A stretch of 64,000 nt of DNA from Phalacrocorax aristotelis (Eukaryota > Chordata > Aves > Suliformes > Phalacrocoracidae): assembly GCF_949628215.1 (NCBI RefSeq), contig NC_134283.1:5387610-5451609 (forward strand), in the 5' to 3' direction. Position 1 is the first letter of the stretch. Each line of letters starts with the position of its first letter. The position numbers and the translations under genes are program-made. Under the pieces are notes generated by a model. The model ran no database searches and was not told where the DNA came from. It saw only the letters and a list, made by a program, of their open reading frames with translations. Positions 11,701-24,412 of the stretch are shown here, piece by piece.

Positions 11701-12779
11701 AGAAAAGGAAAAGATGGGAAAGAGTTTCTTCTTTTATAATATATTATATTCTGATGGTTTTATTGTTTGATTTGTATTGACATATACATAGAAAGTCCTG
11801 TCATGCAATACATTGTTAGGTGCTGTACAGTGAGCCTGAAAATTATCCAGTCCCCAGATTGCTTACAATGTTGAGTAGATTTTAACCTCACATGTTACTG
11901 ATTGAGAGCTGAAGCCCTCCAGGAATGCAAAGGAGAAACACAGTATGGGTACTGCAAGCAAATTTTGTAAGTGGTTATAACCCCTACCTCAAAACCACAG
12001 GTCACCCGGGTGCTTCGGTCTCTGGAGCGCATTGATGGCTGCACCCATGCTGAAGCAGCAAAGCAATTGTGCAAATTTTGATAAAGAATTTACATTGTTG
12101 ACACTCATGTTGATTGGATCCCTGCAGGAAGTGACTTATGATAGAGAGAGAGTAATCCAAGCCAAGAAGTCACTGATTTATTGGTGGGGGGTGGCACCTG
12201 TTGAATTAATCACATGGCATTGAGCTATTCTTCGTGGCTGTTAGCAGACCCCCAAAGCAACAAGTCATTCAGCTGTCTAAAAACCCTTGGGTTCAAAGGG
12301 CCCTGCCCTTCAGCAGCAAGGATGCTGCTCCTGGGGTGCGCTGTGCTCTCTGAGCCTGCTATGCCTTTAAGGATTTGTGTCCAAACTTAGTGATAAGGAA
12401 AAAGCAAACTAGTGCAATCAGAGATGAAGAGCCTGGGTTTTTTTTTTTTCACCTTCTAACAGAGAGCTGCAGTCAATTGCTCAGCAATAAAATCTGCTTC
12501 CGTGGGTGTGCTGAGCAGGAGGTCCAGAAGTGCTGAGCTGTGCAGCAAAGTGGGCAACAGCCAGAGCAGTGGACGGGGTACACGCTCGAGGACATGAGTC
12601 AGCTGAAAGGAAAGCAGTTTCTCCTATTCTTCTTTGCCCTTCACATGCTGAATCTCTGGGGCAATGGACATAATGCCCTTCCTCCGAGCCTACAAAACAG
12701 CAGAAAGCATGAGAAAAACACAGGCACAGGGAAAGTAACTGGCACAGCCCTTTCTAGGTGTTTCCCTAGAAAAAACTCC
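8761..12779. other. Intergenic region between NAT gene 2 and the CR1
   Basis: About 4 kb. It should contain the 5' intron and promoter of gene 2. I see no coding exon or RNA gene. Minor features are a short near-palindrome at 9053-9070 and a T run near 12.44 kb. Short frames (for example 10851-11045 and 12540-12935) show no family signature. Confidence 0.45.
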
Positions 12780-15463
12780 CATGATTTCCAGAAGGAACCG
12801 TTCCATCACCTTTCCAGGGATGGAGGTGAGGCTGACTGGCCTATAGTTTCCCAGGTCCTCCTTCTTGCACTTTCTGAAGACTGGAGCGACAGTTGCTACC
12901 TTCCAGTCCTTGGACACCTCTCCTGTCCTCCATGACTTTTCAAGGATGATGGAGAGTGGCTTAGCTACAGCATCTGCCAGCTCCCTCAGCCCTCATGGGT
13001 ACATCCCATCAGGGCCCATGGATTTGTGAGGATCCAGTTTGCCTAGGTAATCTCTAACACAGGCCTCCTCAACCAAGGGGAAGTCTTCCTTTCCCCAGAT
13101 TTTCTCTCTCACCTCTGGGGGCTGGGATGCCTGAGGGCCAGCTGTAGCAGTAAAGACTGAAGCAAAGGCAGCATTCAGGAACCCTGCTTCTCTGCATCCT
13201 GCGTCCCCAGGGCACCCACCTCGTTCAGCAGTGGGCCCACTCTTTGTTTTACTACTGATGTATTTGTAGAAGCCCTTCTTGTTATCCTTGACATCTCTCA
13301 CCAGGTTTCGTTCCAACTGGGCCTTGGCCTTCCTCGTGGCATCTCTGCATACCCTTACAATGTAGCTATCTTCCTCCCAAGTGGCCAGCCCCTTTTTCCA
13401 CATACCGTAAACCTACTTCTTCCATTTGAATTTTCTCTAGAAGCTCTTCTCTCATCTGTGTGGGTCTCCTGACTCCTTTGCTTGACTTCTTCCTCACAGG
13501 GATGCACTGATCTTGAGCTTGGAGGAAGTGGTACTTGAATATTGACCACCTCTCTTGGACACCCCTAGCTTCTAGAGCCCTAATCCATGGCATTCCTCCA
13601 AGCAGGTCTTTGAAGAGGCCAAAGTTAGCTCTCCTGAAGTCCAGGGTTGTAATCCTACTTGTCGCAGGTCCAGCAGCACATCTTGCCTCATTGGCTTTTC
13701 CAACACTTGTGTCAAAAACTTATCCTCGATGCTCTGCAGGGACCTCCTGGATTGTGCGTGCCTCGCCATGATGCTTTTCCAGCAAATATCAGGGTGGTAG
13801 AATTCCCCCATGAGAACCAGAGCCCAAGATTCTGAGGCTACTTCCAGATGTCCGTAGAAGGCCTTGTCAACTTCCTCTTCCTGATCAGGTGGCCTGTAGC
13901 AAACACCCACAGCAATGTCACCCATATTTGCCTGCCCCTTGATTTTTACCCATAGCTCTCGACTTGTTCTTCCTCCACCCTTACCCAGAGCTGAATACAT
14001 TCCAGTTGCTCCCTCACATGAAGAGCAACTCCCCCACCTCGCCCTGCTGGCCTGTCTTTCCTAAAAAGCCTGTAGTCATCCATGACAGCATTCCAGTCAT
14101 GCGAGCTATCCCACGTCTCTGTAATTGCAGTGAGATCGTGCCACTGCAACCACACACAGATCTCTAGTTCCTCCTTTTTATTTGCTACGATGTGTGTGTT
14201 AGTGTAGAGGCATTTCAGAGAGGGAACTGAGCAGGCAGGTTTTGTTGGAGGGGTGCACGAGGACCCACTATAGCCATGCACACCCTTTGGGTGGTTGGTC
14301 TGACTGTCATCTTGTGAGGCAGCTAAGGCAACTTTCTCAAGGCTCTGGTTGGCCTGGCTTATTCCCCCATGATGGCATTAGCACTGCCACATTGGACCCC
14401 ACCCACCGAGTACTCCAGTTTAAAGCCTGCCTCACCAACTTGGCCAGCCTGCTGCCAAAGGTTCCCTTGCCCCTTCTAGGCGGGTGGATTCCATCCCTCC
14501 CTAACAGGCTATGTGTTCCTGGGGAAGGTCCCCTTGTCATAAAAGCCAAACCCTTGCTTTGGTACCAGCCTTGTAGCCAAGAGTTGATTTGCATTATTCA
14601 TCTGTTATTGGCTGCCCATTTATCTCCAGCTAGTAAAATGGAGGAGATGACTTGGGCACCAATAGGGCTTGACAGTCTTCCTTGGTTCTGCCCAGGCTCT
14701 GGCTTATGGTATCATTTGTGCCCACATGGAAGAGTAACAGCGGATGGCAATCTGAGCTCTTGGCAAGCTGTGGCACCCTCTCAGTGATGTCTCGGATCTT
14801 AGCTCCCAGAAGGGAGCAAACCTCTCGTTACTCCTCTCAGGTTAGCAGATGGGCGCCTCAGTGCCTTTTAACAGAGAGTCACCCTCTACAAGCACTCGTC
14901 TCTTCTTTTTACAATATCTCCTCTGTTCTGCTGGTACAGTTGCACCTTGCACACCTTGCTCGTGAGTGTCCGCAGCTGTTAAAGCTTCATTTCTGTTGTC
15001 AGTAGTCATGCTGGAGGGTGGAAACTGAAGTAGAGCCCTGCTTTTGCAGGTCAACAACATCCAAAGTGCCTCATTCTCAGTGGTGTCCGCTACAGGAATG
15101 TAGTTCTGAAACCATCTATCTATCCCCGCCTTGGCTCCACTAATACTGCGCAGCCTTTCAACTGATTCCTGCAACTCAGCCACCTGACGCAATGGCTCAT
15201 CAACCCATGCACACCTTGTGCAGGTACTTACCTTTACACCAGGAGAAGGGTCTGGGCACTCGCTTCAACTTATCACCTGTAATGAAGCCTCCTCCCTTAC
15301 CAGTTCCGTCTGGGTGGTGCATCAGGCACCTCTGGGGCTTTCTCTGCAGCAACACTAGTTTTAGCTGAGGCAAGCGCCCACCATTTTGGGAGACACCTAG
15401 AGCATTTCCCTGGGCCCTGGACCTGTGAGCAGGGTGCAGCACCCTTCTGCGTGCATAATACAA
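12780..15463 (-). mobile_element. CR1 LINE, 5' half kept, 3' part lost
   Basis: Read on the minus strand this is a CR1 starting near 15463. It has a 5' leader, then ORF1 remnants with a GDSLLKGTE block near 14.85 kb (the esterase-like part of CR1 ORF1). The ORF2 endonuclease follows: KKEELE and ITETWD at 14.1-14.2 kb, then CYRPPDQEEEVDKAFY and LMGEFYHPDICW at 13.8-13.9 kb. The early reverse transcriptase, [17 protein letters not shown], is near 12.8 kb. It then stops, so the catalytic RT core and 3' UTR are missing. Several frameshifts and stops show it is dead. CR1 copies are normally truncated at the 5' end, so losing the 3' end means a later deletion or rearrangement. The left edge of segmental-duplication copy A (15179) falls inside this element. 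Confidence 0.9.
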
Positions 15464-16712
15464 AAGGGGCAGTGAGTTACGGTATTTTTAAAAGCCCCAG
15501 CTGCAAAATATTAGCACATACAAATAATCACAACGGCAGTGATTAATGAAATATTTTACTTTGGGGATACACGGTGTAATTTGGGGAAAAAACAGCTGAA
15601 TATTTGTACTTCACAATTCCTGATTTTTTTATTTAATTGTTATTCATTTGTATAGTTTACTTCATTATGAGTGCATAGTTGTAATGCTTCCATGATTTGG
15701 ACATAACGGAGCATCAAGCATCAGCTCAAAGGGCAAAGTGATTACACCTGAGTAATTTCTCATACTAAAAATCTGAATCTTTAGATATATGATTAAGATT
15801 CATCATTTCTCCTTACATCAATATAATTAGTATCACTGCAAACATGCCCTCAGTAGAACAGATATGTTTCAGAAAAATGATTCTGTGCATGTGTTTCAGT
15901 TCAGCCATGATAATTAAAGTGGAATAACTCTTGGAGAACAGTATGTGAGGAACGTGCATCCCCAGCAGTCCGCTGCTGTGTGGGAGCAAACAAAATGCAC
16001 CCATGCATTTTGGAGATGTTGTCAGGTCAAGAAATACTGCTTTTTGGTTATGTCACGGAGAGAACAGGGGTTGCGTGAAGTCTGAAACAAGACAGAATTG
16101 TCCACTAGTATTTCTTATCATCAGTCTTAGGCCGTACATAGCCCATCCGTAGGTATTCGCACAGTGCAGCACAGGCGTGGCGCTGTCTGACTGCCACGTG
16201 AGAGGATGCCACGAACGCAAGAGCAAAAAGGACGGGCTTATGGCTTAACTGCAGCAAACTGGGCACTGGATGTCTTTGTTTTTCTGGCTATTAAATTCCA
16301 AAAATAATATACTATTCATTTAAGTGGTGGGTATGATTTTCCCCAAGTGGCAGCACAAAGTAATAAAGACAGAGCCATGCAGCTCTATCACGCTGCCCTG
16401 CTACTCTGGGTGTGTTTGGAAAAGCTTCAAGAGATGAAAGGAGTAGGGAATGGGCAGAGTCTGCTTCCAGCTAAGCAACAAACAGAAGGAGAGTGATTTG
16501 ATTGAGCTGGGAAGAAATTATTTCTACCCCAACCAAAGAGAGAGGCAGGAACGGTTGAGAAAATCTCTTTTCTTTTCCAGATCCATGCTAATATGTTCTG
16601 CCTTACACCGGTGTAGGTGGAAAGAGAAAGCTTAACCTTCAGATGCTTGTCAGAAATGGGGGAAAGTATTGCATGTAATGCCACTGGATTGAATTATAAT
16701 TCATGTAGTGAG
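15464..16712. other. 3' flank of NAT copy A
   Basis: Non-coding sequence between the CR1 5' end and the NAT stop codon. It should include the NAT 3' UTR. I saw no canonical AATAAA close to the stop on the minus strand. It is almost the same as 40104-41341 in copy B, with a small indel near 16370 and a cluster of changes just after the stop codon. Confidence 0.5.
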
Positions 16713-17582
16713 TTAAAACAGAGACAACCTCGTTGTATTGGTGGGTACAAATTTCTTGTCTAGTGTTATATTGAATTTCTCTTTCAATGTTTTCTCTATT
16801 TCTTCATCTGCAAGGATTCTGATTTCCACCAAATCCATATTATCCTTAAAATTGTACTTTATCTCAGTGAGTTTCCACCCCACAAGAGCCCGGATGCCGT
16901 CAGCAGTCTGCAGGCTGCAGATAGACTTTCTCACAAACATTGAGTCCAGTGAAGTCTGCAGGTGGGTGTTGCAGGCTCTGAAGTCTTCAATGTCTTGTGG
17001 CTGAAGGGTAAAGAGATAAACCCGACGGCAAACTTCTTCTGCGTTATGGGAAGTGGAGATGCTTTGGTTGGGAACCCACTGCTTCCTTTTCACCTTCTCA
17101 AGGTACCAGACCCCACTCTCCTCCACAAAGCGAAAGACCCCAGGAGTCTGTGGCTGGTCTGCCCCCGCAATCAGCTCCATTGGCTGCCACATCTGGTAGA
17201 CCATTCCAAACCCACCATCCACAATGTAGGACTTGCCATCAAGCACCACTTTCAGCAGCAAGTGGTCAGTTTCATCTGCATACCTGTCATACTCTGGGAC
17301 ATAAACTTTAGATCCCAGAAGGGTGACATCATAGCCAAGGGTTCTCAGGACCCAAGATAAAAGGTAGTTGTTTTCCATGCACCAGCCCCCACGGTTCCTC
17401 CTCACAATCTTGTTGTAAATTGCTTCCAGGTCCAGCTCAATGCTTTCCCCGCAGTGGATGCTGAGGTTTTCAAAAGGGACTGCTTGGATGTGGTGCTGGA
17501 AAATATCTGTCAATGTAGCCAGGTCCGGCTTACCATAGGAGCCCCGGTAAGAAATTCTGTTGAAATACTCCTTGATGTCCAT
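16713..17582 (-). CDS. NAT: Arylamine N-acetyltransferase (NAT), duplicate copy A
   Basis: Intact 289-codon NAT with Cys68 (NRGGWCMEN), His107 (ETDHLLLKV) and Asp122 (YIVDGGFG). Family blocks: IFQHHIQAVPFENLSIHCGE near the N-terminus, then VYQMWQPMELIAG and PGVFRF after the triad. Pocket positions by alignment: Phe37, Val93, Asp106, Phe125, Met127, Tyr129, Ser214 and Ser287. A strong splice acceptor ends 7 nt before the ATG, and the start has A at -3 and G at +4. Its twin in copy B differs at 20 nucleotides and 12 residues: F37Y, K92R, V95A, E104Q, T105I, D106N, T177A, T206A, T239L, T281I, L286S and S287P. That is far more than the surrounding sequence would predict. The gene is expected to be an active acetyltransferase; expression and substrates cannot be read from sequence. 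Confidence 0.97.
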   Translation of the reverse strand: MDIKEYFNRISYRGSYGKPDLATLTDIFQHHIQAVPFENLSIHCGESIELDLEAIYNKIVRRNRGGWCMENNYLLSWVLRTLGYDVTLLGSKVYVPEYDRYADETDHLLLKVVLDGKSYIVDGGFGMVYQMWQPMELIAGADQPQTPGVFRFVEESGVWYLEKVKRKQWVPNQSISTSHNAEEVCRRVYLFTLQPQDIEDFRACNTHLQTSLDSMFVRKSICSLQTADGIRALVGWKLTEIKYNFKDNMDLVEIRILADEEIEKTLKEKFNITLDKKFVPTNTTRLSLF

Positions 17583-20500
17583 GCTGCCTCTGAGAGAAGG
17601 GAGAAAAAAAAATAATGGGTTGTGTCAGAAGTGACAGAAGAATCTTCCCCATCCCTTATATCGGGGCGCTCATCAGTATGGGCAGCCTGCTCAGAAGAGG
17701 AGCAGGATTTGATTAATGGCCCTATCAAAGGCAGCTGAGTGTGAGCATTAGCGCCGAGGGAAGCCAATGGGACACTGCTGATGAGCACAAATGTTATTTT
17801 TAATTGTTTCTTTTACAGCTGTGACGAGAGGCTCCAGCTGTGCTAAGCACATTTCAGTAGAGAGTTCCTGCCCAGCAAAGCTACAAATCTCCATGGGAAG
17901 GAACAAAAACAGTAGCAGCACCGTTTCCCTGCTAGAAATTATAGGAACTGAGACTCTCCACATCTGTACTGCTTGACTCAGCGAAGCAGAAAACCAACCC
18001 GCCCACTTTTGCAGAGCAATCCAGAGCCTCCTCTGAAACCAAATCTGAAATAAATCTGCCCTGCCATGGTATTTCCTTCATTATTTAGGCAGCCTGGCAC
18101 GAGCTGGCCTCACCAGCTCCTGCTCTCCATGCTGGTGGTAGCAGACATGACCCAGAGCACAGAAGGGGGTTATTTTAGGGCATAAAAGGCTGGGGGAGAT
18201 TTTTTGCTGCATCTGCCATGATCCACCTCCCCGCAACACGGCTTCGCTCTCCAGCCCGACTAATCACAGCCCTACACCAGCAGCAGGAGGAAACCAAGGT
18301 TTGGGCCAAAACTACAAGTTTTCAGGGGGCCTCACATTTTCTGACATCTTTTTTAGGATGCATTTGCTCTTTCAACTCATAGTCTCCCCAGTGGTGGGTG
18401 GCTGCCCATGGGTAGGCACCAGGCATCACCCTCACCATCCCAACCACAGCAGAAGGGCTCAGTGGGAGGCTGTGTTTCATGAGCACAGAGTGGAAAGCAG
18501 CTCAAGCCCTCCCAGCCCTTGATGCAGCCAAATGCTTTTGTTATTCATCCCCATGCAATGCTAAATTTCAGGTGTCTCTGAGTGCAGCAGTGAGCCACAG
18601 CAGGCAAAATACATATAGTAACTTTTACTTAAAGGGAAAATGTTGGTGTGTGGTTGTCTGTCTCTCTGCCATTACACCATTTTATGCAGTATTTTGTCTT
18701 CAGATTTAACTTCCTCGTTAGGGAGCACTCAGCTAACAAGATTCAGCATTTAAAAAAAAAGGCTTACCTGGAAAATCAGTTCAACCACCACTGTATCTCC
18801 GGACTTTGGGCGGTTGGTTTTAATCTAAAGCAAGTGGAGCGGCTGGCTGTCCTTTACCTAGCGCAGACAGGGCTTGAGGACTGTTCTCCAGCTCCTCCTC
18901 AGGGGAATGTCTTTTCCCTCAACTTGCTTTCACCCGCCTCTGTCAGATTGCAAAAGCTGAAAGAAAAAAAAAAAACCAACAAACTCCAGAAGGGTGGAGC
19001 CTGAGAGCTGTAGTGAGCGAGCAAAAGCACCAGCACTGACTCACCAGGCACGCAAAATCTGATTGCTACTGGAGCAGAGGCTGCTTTGCATTTTCACTCG
19101 TTTCATGCTTCCTGCAGGCACTAGCTTGGGCTCTGATGAAAAGGGTATTTTTTTGGCTCAGTAGCCGGCTGAATGCACTTGGGTAATATCATCCCCCCAC
19201 CCCCCTCCCCCCGGTATTAGGTTACTATATTTGTTTGGAAACGCGGGGAACAAATCCTGCACACATTCAAGCTGAGAAGGTTTTTGCACTCGTTCTGAAA
19301 AGCAGCAAGATTTTGGCACAGTAATTTGCACCTGCAACCCCCTTGCCCCAGTCGGCACACACAAGTACTTCAGCCTTGCCTTTGCTTAATTTCCTCTCTA
19401 TGACTTCCATGCGTTTTCTTTATTACAGTGAATGTCATAGAATGTAAGAAAGCACTGGGACAGCAATGTGTCTTCTTTGGTCTTTGCCCACAAGCAGCAC
19501 CCGAGGTTGTCAGGGTGGTGAAGATGCTATTGGCAAAGGGATGACTAGGGAGTGCTAACAACACACCGGGAGCTCCATCGTTTTGGTGCGTTTCACACTG
19601 CTTTTGTATCTGCAGACCTTGCTTGCGTTTTGCCAAGGTCAGCTTTACTAATTCTCGCCCATACACAGCTGGATTCTTCCCTGTTAGTCCCCCAACAGTA
19701 GTTCCAGTCCTTCACATTTACTACCAACAGCAAGTTTAATTCAAGCACTGATTTATTGGCATAATTAGCAGAGATAATAAATCAGACCAAACAGAGACGT
19801 CTGTGGTAACCCATTACACAGCTCCACTCCCATATCAAAAGTTGGTTCTTTATCATCCCATCAGTGGCCAGTGTTTGACCCCGCAAGCGAGATCCAATGC
19901 CCAAGGCGAGAAGCGCTGAAGGGAAGGGATTACCTGTCCCTGTCGGGCTCCTCTGGGCAGATCCAATTTCATACAAAGAGAAGTTCATATTCCTGGGTGG
20001 ATCGTGCTGTACATGGAATAATCCCTTCTCTTCCCACAGGCTGAGCGCCCCTCGTTTTGACAAAGGGAAGCCAAAAGCCGAGCAGGCGGACCCAAAGCCC
20101 TGGTGGGAACCGTACCAAGACGGCGGCCCTGGACCCTTCGCTGTGCGACGTCTGAGCAGACCCAGCCGTGCCCCTTGCCCAGACTCATTTGGGACCGCAG
20201 ATGGTGCCAGAAGTGGACGCTTGCCATGCTCCCTCAGGCAAATGTGTGAAGTGCGTGGGATCTGTTCCAGCTAACTCTGGGGTCCCGTTAAGACACAAGT
20301 ATTGTCTAACCAAGTAGGAGCAACACCCATTTCTCCTGGTACTTTGACACTCAGCTTTTCTCAGCTCCTCTCCCTATCACATAGCTCTGGTATCGAGCAT
20401 TTTTTCCCCATGTCTTTCAAATTCTCAGCCCAACTCACTATCCTATACCATCATTCCTGCATCATTCTCCTTTTCCTTCCCATGCTGCACGTTTTGGTCC

Positions 20501-21200
20501 TCAAACTATTAAAACCACAAACTCTCATTCTCCCCAGGCATGCCCAAGGCCGTGAGAGAGCAAAGCTCACTCAATGAGTGCTAGAGGTAAGAAAAGGCTG
20601 ATCATCAGCCAGGAGCCTGCCAGCGCCTGTTTGCATTTCAGCTCTGTGCCAGACCATTGGGGTTAATTTCAGGCTTGGTGGGGCAATGAACTGCAATCAG
20701 GGCTGCTGGGTAATGTGGCCACGGTGTGCCCACGCCCGTCATCCAAAGCAGCAAAGGGCAAAGCTCAGCTCGGGCCGGCTGGGTTGTGGGGAGCGTGACC
20801 GCGGGGTGAAGGTGCAAACGGGAGTGGCCTTGCAAAGGATATTGCTGTCCCCCTGGACACTGTAGTGCAGTTTCCCAACCTTGGCAGGAGCTGAAGCTGG
20901 TTGAGCTTTCTCCAGAAGACATTCAATGGAGTAGAACTCACTTTTATTTATTTACAAATTAGAACTGCTGACAACATTTCATTTATTAGTGAAATCCTTC
21001 TCTCATCCTAACTGTCCTGAGAGGCTACATCAAATATCCCTCCCTCCCTGCTTCTAACAGATTATTATATGTTGCAATGTTTGCCTGGAGAAATAAAATC
21101 CTAGGGTGCCCTGTTTGGGATAGTAGTCAAGTGTCTGCTCGCTGTTAAACAGCTCCCCTCTACAATGACCGCCATGATGGGCTGTATAACAATGCAAGGT
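17583..21200. other. 5' flank of NAT copy A
   Basis: About 3.6 kb that should hold the NAT 5' intron, leader exon and promoter. A block at 17787-17830 is shared with the flank of the NAT pseudogene (26368-26425). Copy A lacks 551 bp and 150 bp that copy B has near 18590 and 18670. The sequence from 18594 to about 18850 differs from copy B more than elsewhere. No coding exon recognised. Confidence 0.45.
17590..17615 (-). promoter_or_regulatory. 3' splice acceptor before NAT copy A ATG
   Basis: On the minus strand a long T/C run ends CCCTTCTCTCAG, followed by AGGCAGC and the ATG. It is the strongest of the acceptors in the cluster and is identical in copy B (42219-42244). Confidence 0.75.
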
Positions 21201-21273
21201 CTATTCTATTCTATTCTATTCTATTCTATTCTATTCTATTCTATTCTATTCTATTCTATTCTATTCTATTCTA
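21201..21273 (+). repeat. (CTATT)14 microsatellite, copy A
   Basis: Fourteen perfect CTATT units followed by a degenerate run. A little further on, GAATAGAATAG is the reverse complement of the repeat, so a hairpin is possible. Confidence 0.98.
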
Positions 21274-22149
21274 TCCTACTCTATAGTATACTATGTACTA
21301 TAGTATGCTGAATAGAATAGGATGCTAAGTCACTGGAAAAGGAAGCACTACACACCCTGAGCCGAGTGGCCACTCTAGCCCTTCATTTTCAAAGGGAATT
21401 TAATAGATGTAGGCTGCCCTAATACAAAACCGGTAAATAATATTCATGGTCTATAAACATATTCATAATGGCAGAGCTCCCTCATGCTTTATACACATCA
21501 CCTTCCTTATGTAATTATAGATATCAAAGAGCTGTGGCTATATATCTTTCCAGGTTTGTATTCCCAGCATCCATCACGTGCGGTTTTGGTGGTGCCCGTC
21601 CCACCGGCCAAAGGATGAGCCTGCAGCTATGGCTGCAAGTTTTGCCCATGGGACTACAGAAAGGAGTAGCTGTGCTGGACATTGCTTGGCTTTTGCTCAG
21701 TGAGAGAGACACCAAATCTCAGTTTCAGTGTTTCCACTGTCTGAGGCATCTTTCTGAAGGCTGGTGAGTGTCCAAAATTATCTTCTCTGATTATCTTTAC
21801 CCAGCCAATGTGAGGTTTTCCACACAAGCCAGCAGCAAGAGTGTTAAAGCCGACCGAGGAGGCCACTTTGGTCTGTAGGGCCTTCCAGTCCTGAGGGTCT
21901 CAGCATAAATCTCTTACTTGTAAGTGGTGGTAATTCAGTTACATTCCATTACAAGGGGAACAATCAGCTTTTCTACATGAATGGCTTTATCACATAGAGC
22001 GTTTGAAGCAAAAAACCGTTTTAAGTAACTGCTTGGGTAAAAAACATGCCCATACAGCCCACTGTTATTTTCCCATGAATCGTGAGAGCTGCAGTGGGAC
22101 AAGTCGGGGTGGGATTCTCCTCCAAACGTGGTCACAGCACCATGGGGAC
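21274..22149. other. Non-coding sequence, copy A
   Basis: I see no gene or named repeat between the microsatellite and the CR1 5' piece. Its counterpart in copy B is 46591-47466. Confidence 0.4.
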
Positions 22150-22640
22150 ACCCTATAGGGCTTTAAACTAGGTTCAAAGAGGGGTGCAGCCAGGCCCACC
22201 AGAGAGGAGCCTAGGGGTGGCATGCCTGGGTTGGGGGTGAAACCAAGAGCCCAGCTCAAGTGCATCTACTCCAATGCACACAGCATGGACAACAAGCAGG
22301 AGGAGCTGGAAGCCATCGTGCAGCGGGATGGCTATGACTTAGTTGCCATCACAGAGACACGGGTGGGATGACTCTTACAACTGGAGTGCTGCAGTGGATG
22401 GCTATAAGCTCTTCAGGAGGGATAGGCAAGGAAGGAGAGATGGTGGGGTGGCTCTATACGTTGGGAGTGCTTCGGTTGCAAAGAACTTAGCGATTATGAT
22501 GATAAGGTCTAGTGCTTATGGGTAAGGATGAGGGGGAAGGCCCATAAGGCAGATACCCTGCTAGGAGTCTGTTATAGACCAGCCAACCAGGATGAAGAGG
22601 TAGATGAAGAGTTCTACAAGCAGCTGGAAGAAGTATCTTC
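22150..22640 (+). mobile_element. CR1 LINE, 5' piece of a split element (copy A)
   Basis: This encodes the start of CR1 ORF2 with frameshifts: the IYSNAHSM block, NKQEELEAI, DLVAITETRVG, then VCYRPANQDEEVDEEFYKQL. It runs into EEVS at 22640 and stops. The next expected CR1 residues (the block leading to LMGDFN) are found 5.8 kb away at 28448. So this and 28448-30888 are two halves of one insertion. The left edge is approximate. Confidence 0.9.
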
Positions 22641-23445
22641 CATCTCCCAGGGAGCTCAGGCACCCACCGTTTGCTTATGCCTGAGATTCTACTTTTGCAG
22701 CTTAACTTTGCAAGGAGTGCGCAACCTCCCTCCTCGCTCTGCATCTGACACACTGCCGCACAAACATCCCAGTGCTTCCCAAAGCAGTACGTCATATGCA
22801 CCCAGAGCACCTTTGGAGACCCACAACATTAATCTTTCTCTCTTCATTTCAATGTCTTATCTAGAAATTGGATATATTCTGTTTTACTGGCTTTTTGTGC
22901 AGATAAATGCTCCCATGATTAACCGGTTAATAATTGCCATCCTGTTACGCTGTCATTGCCGAAGGGAAGTGCGACAGTGTAATATGTAACGGGGCACAGG
23001 CATTGCTGGCTGGACCCTGAGACAGTTTCATTCCACGCTTTCTAACAAGAGCTGTCCATCACGCTGTCAAAAGCCTCCTTTGGACATTTTCCAAGTGGGA
23101 AAATTTGGAAATTTGGAAAAACCTGGGGCTGAAGTGCTGTTACAGAGGTGCAGCTGGGCAAAATGGGCACCCACGGCAGAGCCTGCAAACAAAGCAGATG
23201 GTCTGTGGGGAAATACTCGGTCGCTAAACACCAGTTTCTAATTCTCTTCAATTTCACCACATTTTCACCATTATGGGTAACTGCTTGGTAATTGCAGGGC
23301 AACGCATTTTCTTGCTGTGGGGACAGCAAGGCCTCATTTGAAAATAAAGATGTTATGTTGGTCTAGTCCAAAAATCAACATAAGACAGCCCATTAAAATT
23401 AATTAGCCGATCATTTGTAAAATTTCTGTACTCTTGCCAAACTGC
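22641..23445. other. Left part of the DNA that splits the CR1 (copy A)
   Basis: Unassigned sequence from the CR1 break point to the solo LTR. No gene recognised; a short AT-rich open frame (22830-22989) looks like chance. Confidence 0.4.
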
Positions 23446-24015
23446 TGTGGTTTACCCCAGCGGGCAACTAAGCACCACGCAGCCGCTCACTCACCCCCCT
23501 CAGTGGGAGCAGGGAGGGAATCGGAAGGTTAAAAGTGAGAAAACTTGTGGGTTGAGAAAAGAACATTTTAAAATTTGAAATAATAAATTTTTTTAAATTG
23601 TAATGAAATGGAAAACAACGAGAGAGAGAGACTGAGGAACAAAACTCAGGAAAAACAAGTGACGCAACCACCCACCACCCACTGACCAACGCCCAGCCAG
23701 TCCCCGAGCAGCGATCGCTGCCCCCCCGGCCAACTCCCCCCAGCTTATGTCTGAGCATGACATCATATGGTATGGAATATCTCTTTGGCCAGTCTGGGTC
23801 AGCTGTCCTGGCTGTGCCCCCTCCCAGCTCCTTGTCCACCTCCTGGCTGGCAGAGCATGGGAAGCTGAAAAGTCCTTCACTTAGCGTTAAGCACTGCTCG
23901 GCATCAACAAACACATCAGTGTGTTCTCAACATTATTCCCATACTAAATCCAAAACACAGCACAAGACCAGCTGCTAGGAAGAAAATTAACTCTATCCCA
24001 GCTGAAACCCGGACA
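23446..24015 (-). mobile_element. Solo LTR, avian ERVL-like (copy A)
   Basis: It runs from TGTGGTTTACCCCAGCGGGC to AGCTGAAACCCGGACA, so the ends are TG...CA. On the minus strand it reads TGTCCGGGTTTCAGCTGGG onward, the start of a widespread avian LTR. No internal retroviral sequence is attached. The truncated LTR at 36528-36860 belongs to the same or a close family, in the opposite orientation. Confidence 0.85.
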
Positions 24016-24412
24016 CTAAACAAACGCATAAATTGGCCTATGATCTGGGCACACGTAATTCCACCCATTTGGGTATGACCTGCCTGTGCAAAGAGGATCC
24101 ACAAGTTTACAGCCTCTATCGTTATCAAGCACATAAATGCCTAGGTATTCAAACCTGTGTGCCGTGTGCAAAAAATACTGTTGCAAGACATTTTAAGAGG
24201 AGAATACTCCCAGCTAACCCATAGGTGCACTGACTAAAAGAGAGTTATCTATGTGAATAAATAATGGGGGGGAAATGAAAGTTCACTCAGCCCTATGAAA
24301 TTTATTTGGTGAGCTCACACTTGGGATAGCAGAGAGGTACTGATGAACCACTCACCATACCTCTGCAACTGGCATATGAAGCAACAGAAAGCACGTCTCA
24401 AAGAGAAGTAGA

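Noticed and set aside
14242-14787. Plus-strand frame of 181 codons
   Set aside because: It is antisense to a decayed minus-strand CR1 ORF1/ORF2.
16962-17360. Plus-strand open frame of 132 codons opposite NAT copy A, with similar frames opposite the other NAT genes
   Set aside because: Mirror frames of the conserved NAT coding strand; they change with NAT and have no family of their own.
18180-18210. TATA-like GCATAAAAGG on the plus strand, possible promoter
   Set aside because: No gene in plus orientation follows, and the NAT gene lies on the other strand; no further core-promoter signs.
21201-21273. CRISPR-like or regulatory direct repeats
   Set aside because: A plain 5-bp microsatellite with no spacers.
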